Part shown: positions 1 through 7,994 of the stretch, one piece after another
Numbering within the stretch: position 1 is the stretch's first letter
How the letters are laid out: the number at the start of each line of letters is the position of its first letter
Assembly: GCA_913057645.1 (NCBI GenBank)
Contig: CAJXOU010000022.1
Span: 1 to 44,289, forward strand
Origin: an uncultured Rhodobiaceae bacterium
Lineage (GTDB): Bacteria > Pseudomonadota > Alphaproteobacteria > Parvibaculales > Parvibaculaceae
Reading direction: 5' to 3'
Length of the DNA stretch: 44,289 bases
Position numbers and translations under genes: made by a program
Notes under the pieces: generated by a model
The model's database searches: none
What the model was told of the DNA's origin: nothing
Seen by the model: the letters and a program-made list of their open reading frames with translations, nothing else

Positions 1-190
1 AACGTCGGAGGGGCCACTCGCAGGGAGATAGAGGAGACGGAGGACGGGAAGCGGGGCGATGCGGAGGAGAAGCTCCGCAGGGGGCCACGGTGCCGCAGAG
101 CGAGAAGCCCACAGAAGAGGTCGCCGTTCACGAGCCTGGGACCCACTGCTCGGCGCCGCCCCCACAGCTCCTCTGCTCCTGGACCTTGGA
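1..190. other. Atypical sequence at window edge, possible chimeric or foreign end
   Basis: This stretch interrupts the flavoprotein gene and reads unlike the rest of the window. On the minus strand it is pyrimidine-rich (runs of CT, CCTC and CTTC) and contains no family-like coding continuation. The breakpoint estimate (about 185-200) comes from where the flavoprotein translation stops resembling its family. It could be contaminant or adapter-joined DNA at a contig end, or a genuine rearrangement. I recognise no specific source. Confidence 0.4.
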
Positions 191-706
191 CGAGGGGATC
201 AGCCGCGCGGCGATGCCGAAGGTGCGGTTCAGCACGTCGCGTTCGTGTGCGAGACCGGCGTAGCGGGACGGCGCGTGGGCGACATGGAGCTCGCCTTCGC
301 CTTGCGGCTCGATATCGATCTTCTCGTCTTCGGCGAAAGCGCGGACGAAACGCGTTGCCTCTACCTGCGAGGCGACGAAACGCTTCGCTTCCGCCTCGCC
401 ATAGCGCGAGATCATGCTGTCGTAGGAGAGGCCCGTCGGTTGAAGAATGCAGAAGCCACCGTTGCGGCCCGACGCACCCCAACCGAGCGGACCCGCTTCC
501 AGAAGACGCACATCGGCTCCGAAATCGCGCGCAAGATGCAGCGCGCAGGAAAGGCCGGTGAAGCCGCCGCCAATAATGGCAATGTCGCAGACATCGTCGC
601 CATTGGGGCCGAGGTCAGCGCCATCCGCGAGCGCCGGCGCGGTTTCTTCCCAGAGGCTCCCGGCGGGACGGCCTGCATCGTACATCGTGGCGTGATACCA
701 GCTCAT
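128..706 (-). CDS. FAD-dependent amine oxidase-like protein, 3'-truncated
   Basis: The N-terminal part resembles the DadA/PuuB type of FAD-dependent oxidoreductase, which oxidises amino acids or gamma-glutamyl-polyamines in the cytoplasm. The opening MSWYHAT, a Rossmann dinucleotide motif (IAIIGGGFTG, about residues 42-51) and the following LLEAGPLGWGASGRNGG are typical of the family. A GGAAAG Shine-Dalgarno sits just upstream of the ATG at 706. Family members are about 420-430 aa, but this frame stops after 192. The last 20 or so codons (below about position 190) no longer look like this family. The 3' part is therefore missing, through a real rearrangement or an assembly chimera. The substrate cannot be inferred. 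Confidence 0.7.
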   Translation of the reverse strand: MSWYHATMYDAGRPAGSLWEETAPALADGADLGPNGDDVCDIAIIGGGFTGLSCALHLARDFGADVRLLEAGPLGWGASGRNGGFCILQPTGLSYDSMISRYGEAEAKRFVASQVEATRFVRAFAEDEKIDIEPQGEGELHVAHAPSRYAGLAHERDVLNRTFGIAARLIPSSKVQEQRSCGGGAEQWVPGS

Positions 707-741
707 CGAAGTTCTTTCCGTGTTTCCATGAACCGCCGACG

Positions 742-779
742 AGAAAACACCGCTCCCGCCTTGTGCCGGAACGGTGTTT
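742..779 (-). terminator. Putative rho-independent terminator of the sigma/metal-sensor operon
   Basis: AAACACCG (745-752) and CGGTGTTT (772-779) form an 8-bp stem around a 19-nt loop. Read on the minus strand, the right arm runs into TTTTCTC. It lies downstream of the Metal_resist-type gene that ends at 816. The loop is long, so the call is tentative. Confidence 0.35.
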
Positions 780-815
780 ATAGTCTGTCGCGCATGGAAA
801 CGGAAAGCGAGGCGC

Positions 816-1376
816 TTATTCCGGCGGAGGCGGCATGTCCCCGGATCCGGAACGGCGTTCCTCCATACGGTCGCGCCATCGCGTCCGCATCTTGCGGCGC
901 TCGTCGCGCATGGCTTCCGCTACGCGCTGACGTTGTTCCGGGGTGAGCCTCGCGAACGCATCCAGCATGGCATCGCGCCCCACCTCTGTCATCGCCGTCA
1001 TCGCCTCAGACATGTCGTCGAACGCAGCGCGGACGGCCGCCTCGTCATAAGGATCAGCGGCAATCGCCTCGGTCAGCGCATCGCGCGCGGCCTGGCTCTC
1101 GCGAATATGGGGCACGATTTCCCGGAACTGTTCCTTCATCGCCCGGCGAATGACCTGCCTGTCTTCCTCCGGCAGCGCCTTGAAGGCGCTGTGCATCATG
1201 GCGGGGCCGTGACTGTCCGGCGGCGGACCGAAACCGCGGTCGTGCGGGCGGAAGAAAAGCGGCACCGAAATCAGCGCGACGAGAAAGACGTTGACGACGA
1301 CTGAAGCGAGAAAGGCCGGACCGAGCCAGCGGCGCGGCGCCTTGCCATCCGGTGTGGGCGTATTCATGTCGCTCAT
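816..1376 (-). CDS. Periplasmic heavy-metal sensor-like (Metal_resist/CnrX-type) membrane-anchored protein
   Basis: A 186-aa protein with one N-terminal transmembrane segment (about residues 20-42) and a charged, helical periplasmic domain. The region from MMHSAFKALPEEDRQVIRR to FARLTPEQRQRVAEAMRDER resembles the Metal_resist/CnrX/Spy-like family, in which a helical hairpin senses metal or envelope stress. The tail is Pro-rich. The ATG at 1376 overlaps the stop of the upstream putative anti-sigma gene (ATGA), so translation is probably coupled. An alternative start seven codons upstream is less likely. Sigma factor, TM protein and Metal_resist protein in a row recall CnrH/CnrY/CnrX of Cupriavidus. 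Few His or Met ligands are visible, so metal binding is unproven. Confidence 0.7.
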   Translation of the reverse strand: MSDMNTPTPDGKAPRRWLGPAFLASVVVNVFLVALISVPLFFRPHDRGFGPPPDSHGPAMMHSAFKALPEEDRQVIRRAMKEQFREIVPHIRESQAARDALTEAIAADPYDEAAVRAAFDDMSEAMTAMTEVGRDAMLDAFARLTPEQRQRVAEAMRDERRKMRTRWRDRMEERRSGSGDMPPPPE

Positions 1377-1873
1377 TGCATCCACTCCTCGGGCCATGCC
1401 GGTTCGGCGAGCGCCAGCGCCACCAGGCTGTCTTCCGTACCGGACTCGACAGAAGCCGTCACGGCGGTTTCCTGCGTCAGGACGGAAATATCGGAAATCG
1501 AGCCGAGCGTCACGCCGAGCACGATGGATGCGGCGAGAGCGCCGGCCGGAACGGCGGGCGACCCATAAGGCCAGACGGCCTCAATCAGACTACGGATAAA
1601 CCCGGCTTGCGGTTTCGGCGACGGCACAGCCGCGACACCACGCGGCCGTGCCGCCAACAGACGTTCGGCAAGGGCGGCAGAGGGCGCTTCGACGGGAGCG
1701 CGGGCAAGCACGCCATCAAGAGCGGCCGCTTCGGCGAGAAGCGCGCGAGCCTCTGCGGAGGCCGCGACCAGGGCCTCGGCGGAAGCCCGCTCATCATCCG
1801 GCCATCGCCGGGGCGATGCTCCATAGGCATCGACGATCCCGGCGAAACGCTTCAATGTAATTTCTTTCTGCAT
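1373..1873 (-). CDS. Putative anti-sigma factor, single-TM protein
   Basis: A 166-aa protein immediately downstream of an ECF sigma gene (26-nt gap) and overlapping the next gene by 4 nt. The first 75 residues are a soluble, Ala- and Glu-rich helical region (IVDAYGASPRRWPDDER, then an AEA-rich stretch). A hydrophobic segment at about 106-126 (AGALAASIVLGVTLGSI) would cross the membrane, leaving about 40 residues outside. This topology (cytoplasmic sigma-binding part, one TM, short periplasmic tail) and the gene position fit an anti-sigma factor. I see no zinc-binding HxxxCxxC motif. The role is inferred from context, not from a recognised domain. Confidence 0.5.
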   Translation of the reverse strand: MQKEITLKRFAGIVDAYGASPRRWPDDERASAEALVAASAEARALLAEAAALDGVLARAPVEAPSAALAERLLAARPRGVAAVPSPKPQAGFIRSLIEAVWPYGSPAVPAGALAASIVLGVTLGSISDISVLTQETAVTASVESGTEDSLVALALAEPAWPEEWMQ

Positions 1874-1899
1874 CGTATCCAGTCCGTGCCACGAACGCC

Positions 1900-2475
1900 T
1901 CAGGCGCTCATTTCCCTTGAACGCAGCAACTCATCCCTTTCCGTCGCGAGCGACGTCCGCAATTGCCGCCGCGCGCGCGACAGAAGCGATTCCACCGCTT
2001 CGACGGTGACTTCGAGAATTTCCGCCGTCTCCGTGTTGGAGAGTCCCTGATAGTGCGACAGCACCACAGCGGCCCGCTGGCGCTCCGGCAAGAGCTGGAG
2101 CGCGGCCTCGACGCGGGCGGAAAGCTCGCTTTCCTCCAGCTGACGGTCGGGACCGGGCGCACCGCTTTCGAGGTCCGGCATCTCATCGATGTCGACCGTC
2201 GCGCGGCGGCGGCGAAGCCGGTCGAGGCAGAGATTGGCGGCGACGCGGTGGAGCCAGGTACCGAACTGCGCCCTGCCCGGCTGCCAGCGTTCGGCATGGG
2301 TCCAGACGCGGAGAAAGACTTCCTGCGCAACCTCTTCCGCATCGGCCTGATTGCCGAGCATGCGGCGGCCCAACGCAACGATGCGGGCGAGATGACGATC
2401 CATCAGGACGCGACAAGACCGCTCGTCACCTTTCGCGACGGCGGCCACCAGTTCATCGTCCGACGTTTCATCCAC
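1900..2475 (-). CDS. ECF-type RNA polymerase sigma factor
   Basis: A 191-aa sigma-70 family protein of ECF size, with only regions 2 and 4. Region 2 is clear (GNQADAEEVAQEVFLRVW, then FGTWLHRVAANLCLDRLRRR). Region 4 includes LLPERQRAAVVLSHYQGLS and a helix-turn-helix ending in SLLSRARRQLR. It would direct RNA polymerase to a small stress regulon. It heads a tight operon with a putative anti-sigma membrane protein and a periplasmic sensor-like protein, so release is probably triggered by an envelope or metal signal. The EF-hand gene lies just upstream on the same strand and may be co-transcribed or a target. Confidence 0.88.
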   Translation of the reverse strand: MDETSDDELVAAVAKGDERSCRVLMDRHLARIVALGRRMLGNQADAEEVAQEVFLRVWTHAERWQPGRAQFGTWLHRVAANLCLDRLRRRRATVDIDEMPDLESGAPGPDRQLEESELSARVEAALQLLPERQRAAVVLSHYQGLSNTETAEILEVTVEAVESLLSRARRQLRTSLATERDELLRSREMSA

Positions 2476-2507
2476 GCGTCCGCATCCTCCATTCCCTCGG
2501 GGCGTTT

Positions 2508-2534
2508 CGTCCGAAGCCTACAGGGCTTCGGACG
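2508..2534. other. Perfect 11-bp hairpin between EF-hand and sigma genes
   Basis: CGTCCGAAGCC and GGCTTCGGACG pair perfectly around the 5-nt loop TACAG, in the 78-nt gap between the EF-hand stop and the sigma factor start. No T-run follows on the minus strand. It could be a weak terminator or attenuator, an mRNA stabiliser for the EF-hand transcript, or an operator. Confidence 0.55.
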
Positions 2535-2553
2535 ATCACGCATCCCGTCCGCG

Positions 2554-3240
2554 TTATTTGCCGCGGCGGCCTTCACCGGGTTCGATCTTTCCGTCTTCGT
2601 TCTTGTCCATTCGGTCGAACATCCTGCCGGTGCTCTCAGTGAGCTCAGCCTTCGTCACCTGACCGTCGCTGTCGGTGTCGAGACGGCCGAAGAGACCACC
2701 GCGCTTTTCCCTGTGCTCGGAGAAGCGCTTCTTCATCTTCTCGCCCGCGGCCTTCATCTCGTCCTCGGTAAGCGCACCGTCGCCATCGGCGTCGGCCTTT
2801 TCGAAGAACTTCTCCATGCGGTCCGCATGGCGGCCGGGCATGTCGCCTTCCCTGCCGTGTTCGGCCACACGCTTCGCGGCAGCTTCCTTCATTTCGTCGA
2901 GCGTGAGCCTGCCGTCGCCATCGGCATCCGCCGCGGCAAACCGTTCCGCCGGGTCGCCCCGATAGGCCTTCATCTTCTCGTGCATTTCGGCGCGGGCAGC
3001 GTCCGATTCATCCTTCGTCAGAACGCCGTCGCCGTTCTTGTCGGCGGCCTCGAAGCGGGCCTCGGCGGCGGCCTGCATTTCGGCCTTCGAAATGTCACCA
3101 CTCTTGTCGGTGTCTGTCATTTCAAAGAGACGGGCGCCATGACCGCCCATGCCCGGTTCGGCCCGGGAGAGCGCAGGCAGCGCCATCGCTGCCGCGAGCG
3201 CGGCCGCACCGCCGAGCAGTCCATATTTCAGTTTACGCAT
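2554..3240 (-). CDS. Exported EF-hand protein with six calcium-binding loops
   Basis: A 228-aa protein with a signal peptide (about residues 1-27, ending ALSRA) and six canonical 12-residue EF-hand loops, starting at D43, D67, D105, D150, D188 and D212. Each has acidic residues at positions 1, 3 and 5, Gly at 6 and Glu at 12 (for example DKNGDGVLTKDE and DADGDGRLTLDE). It should bind several Ca2+ ions in the periplasm. The ATG at 3240 is chosen because it begins the signal peptide and has an AAAAGGAC Shine-Dalgarno upstream. It precedes the sigma/anti-sigma/sensor operon on the same strand, which suggests shared regulation. The partner is unknown. Confidence 0.85.
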   Translation of the reverse strand: MRKLKYGLLGGAAALAAAMALPALSRAEPGMGGHGARLFEMTDTDKSGDISKAEMQAAAEARFEAADKNGDGVLTKDESDAARAEMHEKMKAYRGDPAERFAAADADGDGRLTLDEMKEAAAKRVAEHGREGDMPGRHADRMEKFFEKADADGDGALTEDEMKAAGEKMKKRFSEHREKRGGLFGRLDTDSDGQVTKAELTESTGRMFDRMDKNEDGKIEPGEGRRGK

Positions 3241-3282
3241 CTTGCTTGTCCTTTTCCCAAGGTTCCGTACCCCAGTGAGTTG

Positions 3283-3326
3283 GGTTCCGGAGGCGCAGCG
3301 CAACCAGGCACCACTCCTCCGGAACC
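3283..3326. promoter_or_regulatory. 11-bp inverted repeat upstream of the EF-hand gene
   Basis: GGTTCCGGAGG (3283-3293) and CCTCCGGAACC (3316-3326) are perfect inverted copies separated by 22 nt, centred about 65 nt upstream of the EF-hand ATG. The arms could be paired operator half-sites two helical turns apart or a 5' UTR stem. The rest of the 195-nt gap (3241-3435) holds nothing else I recognise. Confidence 0.45.
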
Positions 3327-3435
3327 GGAACGACAGCCCCGCCGGACGTCGGGGGGATTTCACGGCGGAAGGCCGTCGTCCGTTATCAAGACAAACGCAC
3401 GGGGACGGTTGTTCCGTCGGAGAAATGCGAAAAAA

Positions 3436-4731
3436 TCAGGGTCTCAAAGGGGCGGGAACCGCAAGCCGCCGGGGATGGGCCCTGGCGGGCTTCGCCAGGA
3501 CGCGGACGGATGCAAGGGTTTCGCGCACCGAGAGGCCGTCGCGGCGTTCCGCAGCGGCAAGGAGAGCGCCAGCGGCGGCGGCCTCCGCATCGATAACGGC
3601 GAGGGCAATATTGGCCCCCAGGGCGGGCGAAAAGCCGGTACTTGTCGCCGCGCCGACGACGCGTCCTTCAAGCGATAGGGTGGAGAACCGAAGCGGCTCC
3701 AGCCCCTCGATGGCGAGGGAGACAACGCGGCGGGCGGGCGGCTCGTCCGATCCGCGGCGCAGGGCCGCACGGCCATTGAAGAGACCCTTGTCGAGATCGA
3801 TCGCGGGGGAAGCCCAGATCGCAGCCGGCGGCAGCGCCTCGCGGGCGTCGATAGCGGCGAAGGCCGAGAGATAATCCTGTCCCGCACGGGGCAGACCGGC
3901 CTCCAGACGGGCGAGCTCGCGCAGGGCGAAGCCTGCCGCACGGAGCCCGAGCGGACCACCGCATTCGACAAGCCAGCGCCAGACATGCGGCGCGTCCTCC
4001 GCATCCGACCAGAGCTCGTAGCGGAGATCGCCGGAGGCCCCCGTCCGGCTCAGATAGACAGGCATACCGGCAATCGTGACCCAGCGCGCGGCAAACGGCG
4101 CAAGGGAGGCGACATCGCCAACGCCTGCCTGCATGAGCACGAAGGCAGAGAGCGGTCCCTGGAGCGAAAGGGTGCCGAGCGTGGCGCTCACATCCTCGAT
4201 CCGGACGCGGAACCCTTCCGAACTGTCCATGAGCCATGCGAGATGCGTCTCTTCCGTTACCAGACGGTAGTCGTCATCGGCGAGACGAAAGAGCAGACCG
4301 TCGCCGAGAACGAGGCCGCGGCTTTCGCACAGAATGACGTGAACCGCGCGGTGGACGCCGAGGTTTTCGATGTCACGGGTAACAAGCCGCTGCAGGAAGG
4401 CAAATGCATCGCGGCCAGCGATGCGGTATTTGACGAGCGGCGAGACATCCATGAGCGCCGCCGCGCCGCGAAGCGCCCGATATTCGTCCCCAAGTCCCGT
4501 CAGCACCTCCGGTACAGTGTAACCGTTCCAGTCCGTCCAGCGATTGGTGCGGCTTTCGAGCGACGTGACGAGGTGGAGCGGCGTCGTCAGCACGGTGCGC
4601 TCGAAGGGCGGCGCTATCGGCTTCTCCTCGAAAAGCGCCGGATCGACGGCGGCCTGTTCGTCCTGCGGGTCGATGTCCTTGCGGTTCGGCTCCACGGGCT
4701 CTTCCTTCTGAGGGGCGGTATCTGGTGTCAT
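3436..4731 (-). CDS. GcvT-like aminomethyltransferase family protein
   Basis: A 431-aa protein of the T-protein/GcvT folate-binding superfamily, whose members use tetrahydrofolate to accept one-carbon units from amines or sulfonium compounds. GcvT-like stretches are ALMDVSPLVKYRIAGRDAFAFL, VTRDIENL, the CESRGLVLGDG region that corresponds to the family's acidic active-site loop, and SRTGASGDLRYELW. The first 45 or so residues are an acidic, low-complexity extension absent from glycine-cleavage T-protein. No gcvH or gcvP lies nearby, so this is not the glycine cleavage gene. Its start overlaps the stop of the upstream flavoprotein gene (ATGA). It is probably a folate-linked demethylase or methyltransferase of unknown substrate. 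Confidence 0.72.
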   Translation of the reverse strand: MTPDTAPQKEEPVEPNRKDIDPQDEQAAVDPALFEEKPIAPPFERTVLTTPLHLVTSLESRTNRWTDWNGYTVPEVLTGLGDEYRALRGAAALMDVSPLVKYRIAGRDAFAFLQRLVTRDIENLGVHRAVHVILCESRGLVLGDGLLFRLADDDYRLVTEETHLAWLMDSSEGFRVRIEDVSATLGTLSLQGPLSAFVLMQAGVGDVASLAPFAARWVTIAGMPVYLSRTGASGDLRYELWSDAEDAPHVWRWLVECGGPLGLRAAGFALRELARLEAGLPRAGQDYLSAFAAIDAREALPPAAIWASPAIDLDKGLFNGRAALRRGSDEPPARRVVSLAIEGLEPLRFSTLSLEGRVVGAATSTGFSPALGANIALAVIDAEAAAAGALLAAAERRDGLSVRETLASVRVLAKPARAHPRRLAVPAPLRP

Positions 4732-6308
4732 CGCTCCCCTCCCTTCGCCGCGCCGATCGCTTCGACGGCGAGCCAGCCCGGCAGGCCCGTGACACCACCA
4801 CCGGGATGGCTACCGGCGCCACAAAGATAGAGCCCCGGCACCGGCGCTTCGTAGCGGCCGAAAGCGGGCGAGGGACGGAAGCCGAAGAGACGGTCGAGGC
4901 GCAGATCGCCCTGGTGCCAGTCGCCGCCCGCCAATCCATATTTCCTTTCGATGTCGGGCGGCGTCAGAATCTCGCCCGCAATCATCGCGTCCGCCGTTCC
5001 CGGCGCGTAGGCATCGACGGTGCGCACGACCTTCTGAACGAAGGTTTCGCGCTTCGCTTCCCAACCGCCCTCGACGTGGAAGGGCACGTTGTGAACGATA
5101 ATGGAAAGGATGTGATGGCCCTCGGGCGCGAGCGACGCGTCGGCAAGGCTCGGCACCAGAATTTCCATGACTGGTTCGGACGCGAAGCCGCCATCGCGGC
5201 ACTCGGCAGCGGCTTCGTCAAGCTCATGAAGCGAGGGGGCAATGACGAGGCGCGCGCCGTGAAGTTCGGGCGCGAGGCCGGAGAAGACCGGCGTGGATTC
5301 CAGAGCGAGATTGATCTTTGCGGTACTGCCCGCGGGGGCAGCAAAGCGCAATTCGAGTGCCGCCTCCGTTTCGAGTCGGGCCGCGCCGAGCAATCCAAGC
5401 ATGGTGACGCGCGGATTGAGCGCGGAAACGACAAGCGGCGCATGCAGCACCGCGCCGTCGGAAAGCTCCACTCCCGCCACGGCATCGTTCTCGACCAGAA
5501 TGCGCACGGCGCGGGCCCCGAGACGGATTTCTCCATGCTGCGCTTCGACGGCGGCGGCGAGCGCATCGGCAAGCGCGCCCATGCCGCCCACGGGCTGCCG
5601 CACGCCCTGCCCCTGCATGCGGATCGCCTCACGCCAGACGGCACGGAAGGAGGTTCCCGGCGCGTAGGGCCCTTCGCCGCCGCCAAGCGTCGCATCGAAG
5701 GCAAGCACGCCTTTCAGGAGTGGCGACTCAAATTCCGCATCAAGCCGGTCGCCGATGCTTTCCGGCAGCGTATGCATGAGCTTGCCGAGAGCCGAGCGAC
5801 CCTGCCATTCCGCCCGAAGTACGGCGCGGCGCAGAAACCGCTTCAACGCATCCGGGTCGTCGCGCCGCGGAGGCACCTGACCAAGCAACGGGGCGACAAG
5901 TTCCGCCTGTGCTCGCAGAAGCGCTACCCGTTCACGGTAGGCTTCCGCATCCTTCGGCAGGCGCTTCGAGAATGCCGCATATTCCCTGCGATTGCGCGGC
6001 AACGCGATGTGGTCGCCATCGCGATCGAGCGCCACGGTCGGCACATCGCGCGCGGCATAGCGGAGCCCGTACCTTGCGAGCTTCAGCTCGCGCTCGATGC
6101 GCCGGGGAAATCCCTCGAGAAGATGCGCGATGGCCGGGGCACGGTAGTCCGGCACGATTTCCGATGTCGCGGCGGCGCCACCGAGACGGTCGCCCGCCTC
6201 CAGCACCAGCACGCGGCCATGCGTGCGGGCGAGGCGCGCCGCGGCAACCAGACCGTTGTGTCCGGCACCGATCACGATCGCATCGTATTTCGTCCCACCC
6301 GTCACCAT
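4728..6308 (-). CDS. NAD(P)/FAD-dependent oxidoreductase, PYROXD2/phytoene desaturase-like (second copy)
   Basis: A 526-aa flavoprotein of the CrtI/PYROXD2 type. An N-terminal GxGxxG dinucleotide motif (DAIVIGAGHNG, about residues 9-19) is followed by the family's LVLEAGDRLGGAA. The C-terminal end (LYLCGAGSHPGGGVTGLPG) is the conserved second FAD-contact region. Enzymes of this fold desaturate or oxidise hydrophobic or amine substrates. No carotenoid genes are nearby, so carotenoid synthesis is not supported. The gene begins 3 nt after its upstream paralogue and overlaps the GcvT-like gene downstream by 4 nt. The substrate is unknown. Confidence 0.82.
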   Translation of the reverse strand: MVTGGTKYDAIVIGAGHNGLVAAARLARTHGRVLVLEAGDRLGGAAATSEIVPDYRAPAIAHLLEGFPRRIERELKLARYGLRYAARDVPTVALDRDGDHIALPRNRREYAAFSKRLPKDAEAYRERVALLRAQAELVAPLLGQVPPRRDDPDALKRFLRRAVLRAEWQGRSALGKLMHTLPESIGDRLDAEFESPLLKGVLAFDATLGGGEGPYAPGTSFRAVWREAIRMQGQGVRQPVGGMGALADALAAAVEAQHGEIRLGARAVRILVENDAVAGVELSDGAVLHAPLVVSALNPRVTMLGLLGAARLETEAALELRFAAPAGSTAKINLALESTPVFSGLAPELHGARLVIAPSLHELDEAAAECRDGGFASEPVMEILVPSLADASLAPEGHHILSIIVHNVPFHVEGGWEAKRETFVQKVVRTVDAYAPGTADAMIAGEILTPPDIERKYGLAGGDWHQGDLRLDRLFGFRPSPAFGRYEAPVPGLYLCGAGSHPGGGVTGLPGWLAVEAIGAAKGGER

Positions 6309-6311
6309 CGC

Positions 6312-7910
6312 TCAGCGCCTCCCGCCGCGCGCCGCAATGACTTCGGCAGCGGCATTGGCACCGGAGCCGCCCATGACGAGCGGACCGGGATGAGCGCTCG
6401 GCGAGCAGAGATAGAAATTCCGGAGCGGCGTCGACGCCCCGCCATGACCCGGGAAGGGCCGGTTCATGAACATCTGGTCGAGCGTCGTCTCACCGTAAGC
6501 GAGATCCCCGCCGGTGAGGCCGATTTCGTTTTCAATGTCGTCCGGCAACAGAACCTCGCAGGCGAGGATGCGCGTTTCGATGCCGGGGCTCACCTCGGCG
6601 AGGCGCGCCGTGACGAGATCGCGCAGCGCGTCGCGGCGTTCGTCGGACCAGGCGCCCTCGTGCAGCGTTTCGGGCACGAAGTGCACCAGCGCGGAGAGCA
6701 CGTGCTTGCCGGGCGGCGCCAGCGAGGGATCGATGAGGGAGGGAATGAGCACGTCGATCAGCGGATCACGCGGGGGCATGCGCTCGCGCCAGTCTGCGAA
6801 GGCACGCTCCATCGCGGGAATATACCCGGTGAGCCGAAGGCCGCCGCCGAGCGAGGGGCAGCCTTCCGGCAGATAGGGAAATTCGGGCACGGCGTCGAGC
6901 GCGATGTTCACCTTGGCGGCAACGCCTTTCATGCGGACGCGGCCGACGCGCTCGACGAGGCCCTCCGGCAGATCCTTCCAGCGGAAGAGGCTGAGGAAGC
7001 TCCGCTTCACGTCGAGGCCGGAGAGAATTGCATCGGCACCGATCTCCTCGCCGTTCGCGAGAACGACGCCGTGTACCTTCGCATCCTTGCTCAGGATATC
7101 GGTGACTTCCGCTTCGAGGCGAAGCCTGCCGCCATTGGCGTCGAGCACGCCGGTCAGTGCATCCACCAGCGCCGCGGGACCGCCATAGGGCATGAGCGTG
7201 TCCGGTGCGCCGCCCATCGCATCACCCGTTTCCGAAAGCCAGGGCCCGACAAGACGAGAGGCGCCGGTGGGCGAACAGGGGCCGAGCGTGCCGCCGATCA
7301 GCGCGGCGGAGGCGAGATGCGCTTTCACGACATCGGACTCGAAACAGGCATCGAGATATTCGGACATGGGCAACGCCCAGAGGCGGAGCATGTCGTTCAG
7401 GTCTTCCGGCGCGATGGCGGCAATCCGGTCGGCAAACGAAAGACGGGCGCGCAACCCTGCAAAGAGACCTTTCGCCCGACCGCGCGCGGGGCCGGAGAGA
7501 AGCGGCGCCAGCCCGCGTGCGGCGCGCAGCATATCGCGGCGGTAGCGTGTGAAGGCATCGGCATCGCGGGATGAAAAGCGCGCGATCTCGCGGCGATGGA
7601 CGGCGCCGTCGCGGTAACTCGCGTGATAGCTTCCGTCGGGAAAAGCGGATACGCCGCCTTCGGCGCGGACAAAGCGAAGCCCGTGTTCGGCGAGGCCGAG
7701 ATCGGCGGCGATGCGCGGCGGCAGACCGCCGCTGCCGAGCGTATAGCGCGGCAGGCGGAAACCGGGCGCGATTTCATGCGCAGCGGAAACGCCGCCTGGT
7801 GCGGAAGCGCGGTCGAGCACCAGCACATCGAGACCGGCGCGCGCCATATAGGCGGCGGCGACGAGCCCGTTGAGCCCGGCTCCGATCACGATCGCGTCGT
7901 GACGCTCCAT
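6312..7910 (-). CDS. NAD(P)/FAD-dependent oxidoreductase, PYROXD2/phytoene desaturase-like (first copy)
   Basis: A 532-aa flavoprotein paralogous to the next gene. The Rossmann motif DAIVIGAGLNGLVAAAYMARAG (about residues 5-26, quoted in part) and LVLDRASAPGG open the protein. The end carries LRNFYLCSPSAHPGPLVMGGSGANAA, the FAD-binding C-terminal signature (HPG...G). It is the first gene of a three-gene operon with its paralogue and a GcvT-like protein. The pair could act in sequence on one substrate or as a heteromer. The 228-nt upstream region should hold the operon promoter. The Shine-Dalgarno (AGGGA) is weak. Confidence 0.82.
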   Translation of the reverse strand: MERHDAIVIGAGLNGLVAAAYMARAGLDVLVLDRASAPGGVSAAHEIAPGFRLPRYTLGSGGLPPRIAADLGLAEHGLRFVRAEGGVSAFPDGSYHASYRDGAVHRREIARFSSRDADAFTRYRRDMLRAARGLAPLLSGPARGRAKGLFAGLRARLSFADRIAAIAPEDLNDMLRLWALPMSEYLDACFESDVVKAHLASAALIGGTLGPCSPTGASRLVGPWLSETGDAMGGAPDTLMPYGGPAALVDALTGVLDANGGRLRLEAEVTDILSKDAKVHGVVLANGEEIGADAILSGLDVKRSFLSLFRWKDLPEGLVERVGRVRMKGVAAKVNIALDAVPEFPYLPEGCPSLGGGLRLTGYIPAMERAFADWRERMPPRDPLIDVLIPSLIDPSLAPPGKHVLSALVHFVPETLHEGAWSDERRDALRDLVTARLAEVSPGIETRILACEVLLPDDIENEIGLTGGDLAYGETTLDQMFMNRPFPGHGGASTPLRNFYLCSPSAHPGPLVMGGSGANAAAEVIAARGGRR

Positions 7911-7994
7911 GCGTCCCTACTCCACACACACCCTGCCCGGCATGGGATTCCCCCAAGGCCTTACCTACCCGAAACGTGCCGAATTGACACGCTT

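Noticed and set aside
4725-7574. 949-codon open frame on the plus strand
   Set aside because: It is the antisense of two confident flavoprotein genes; its translation is Arg/Gly/His/Ala-rich with no domain. Long antisense frames are expected at this GC content.
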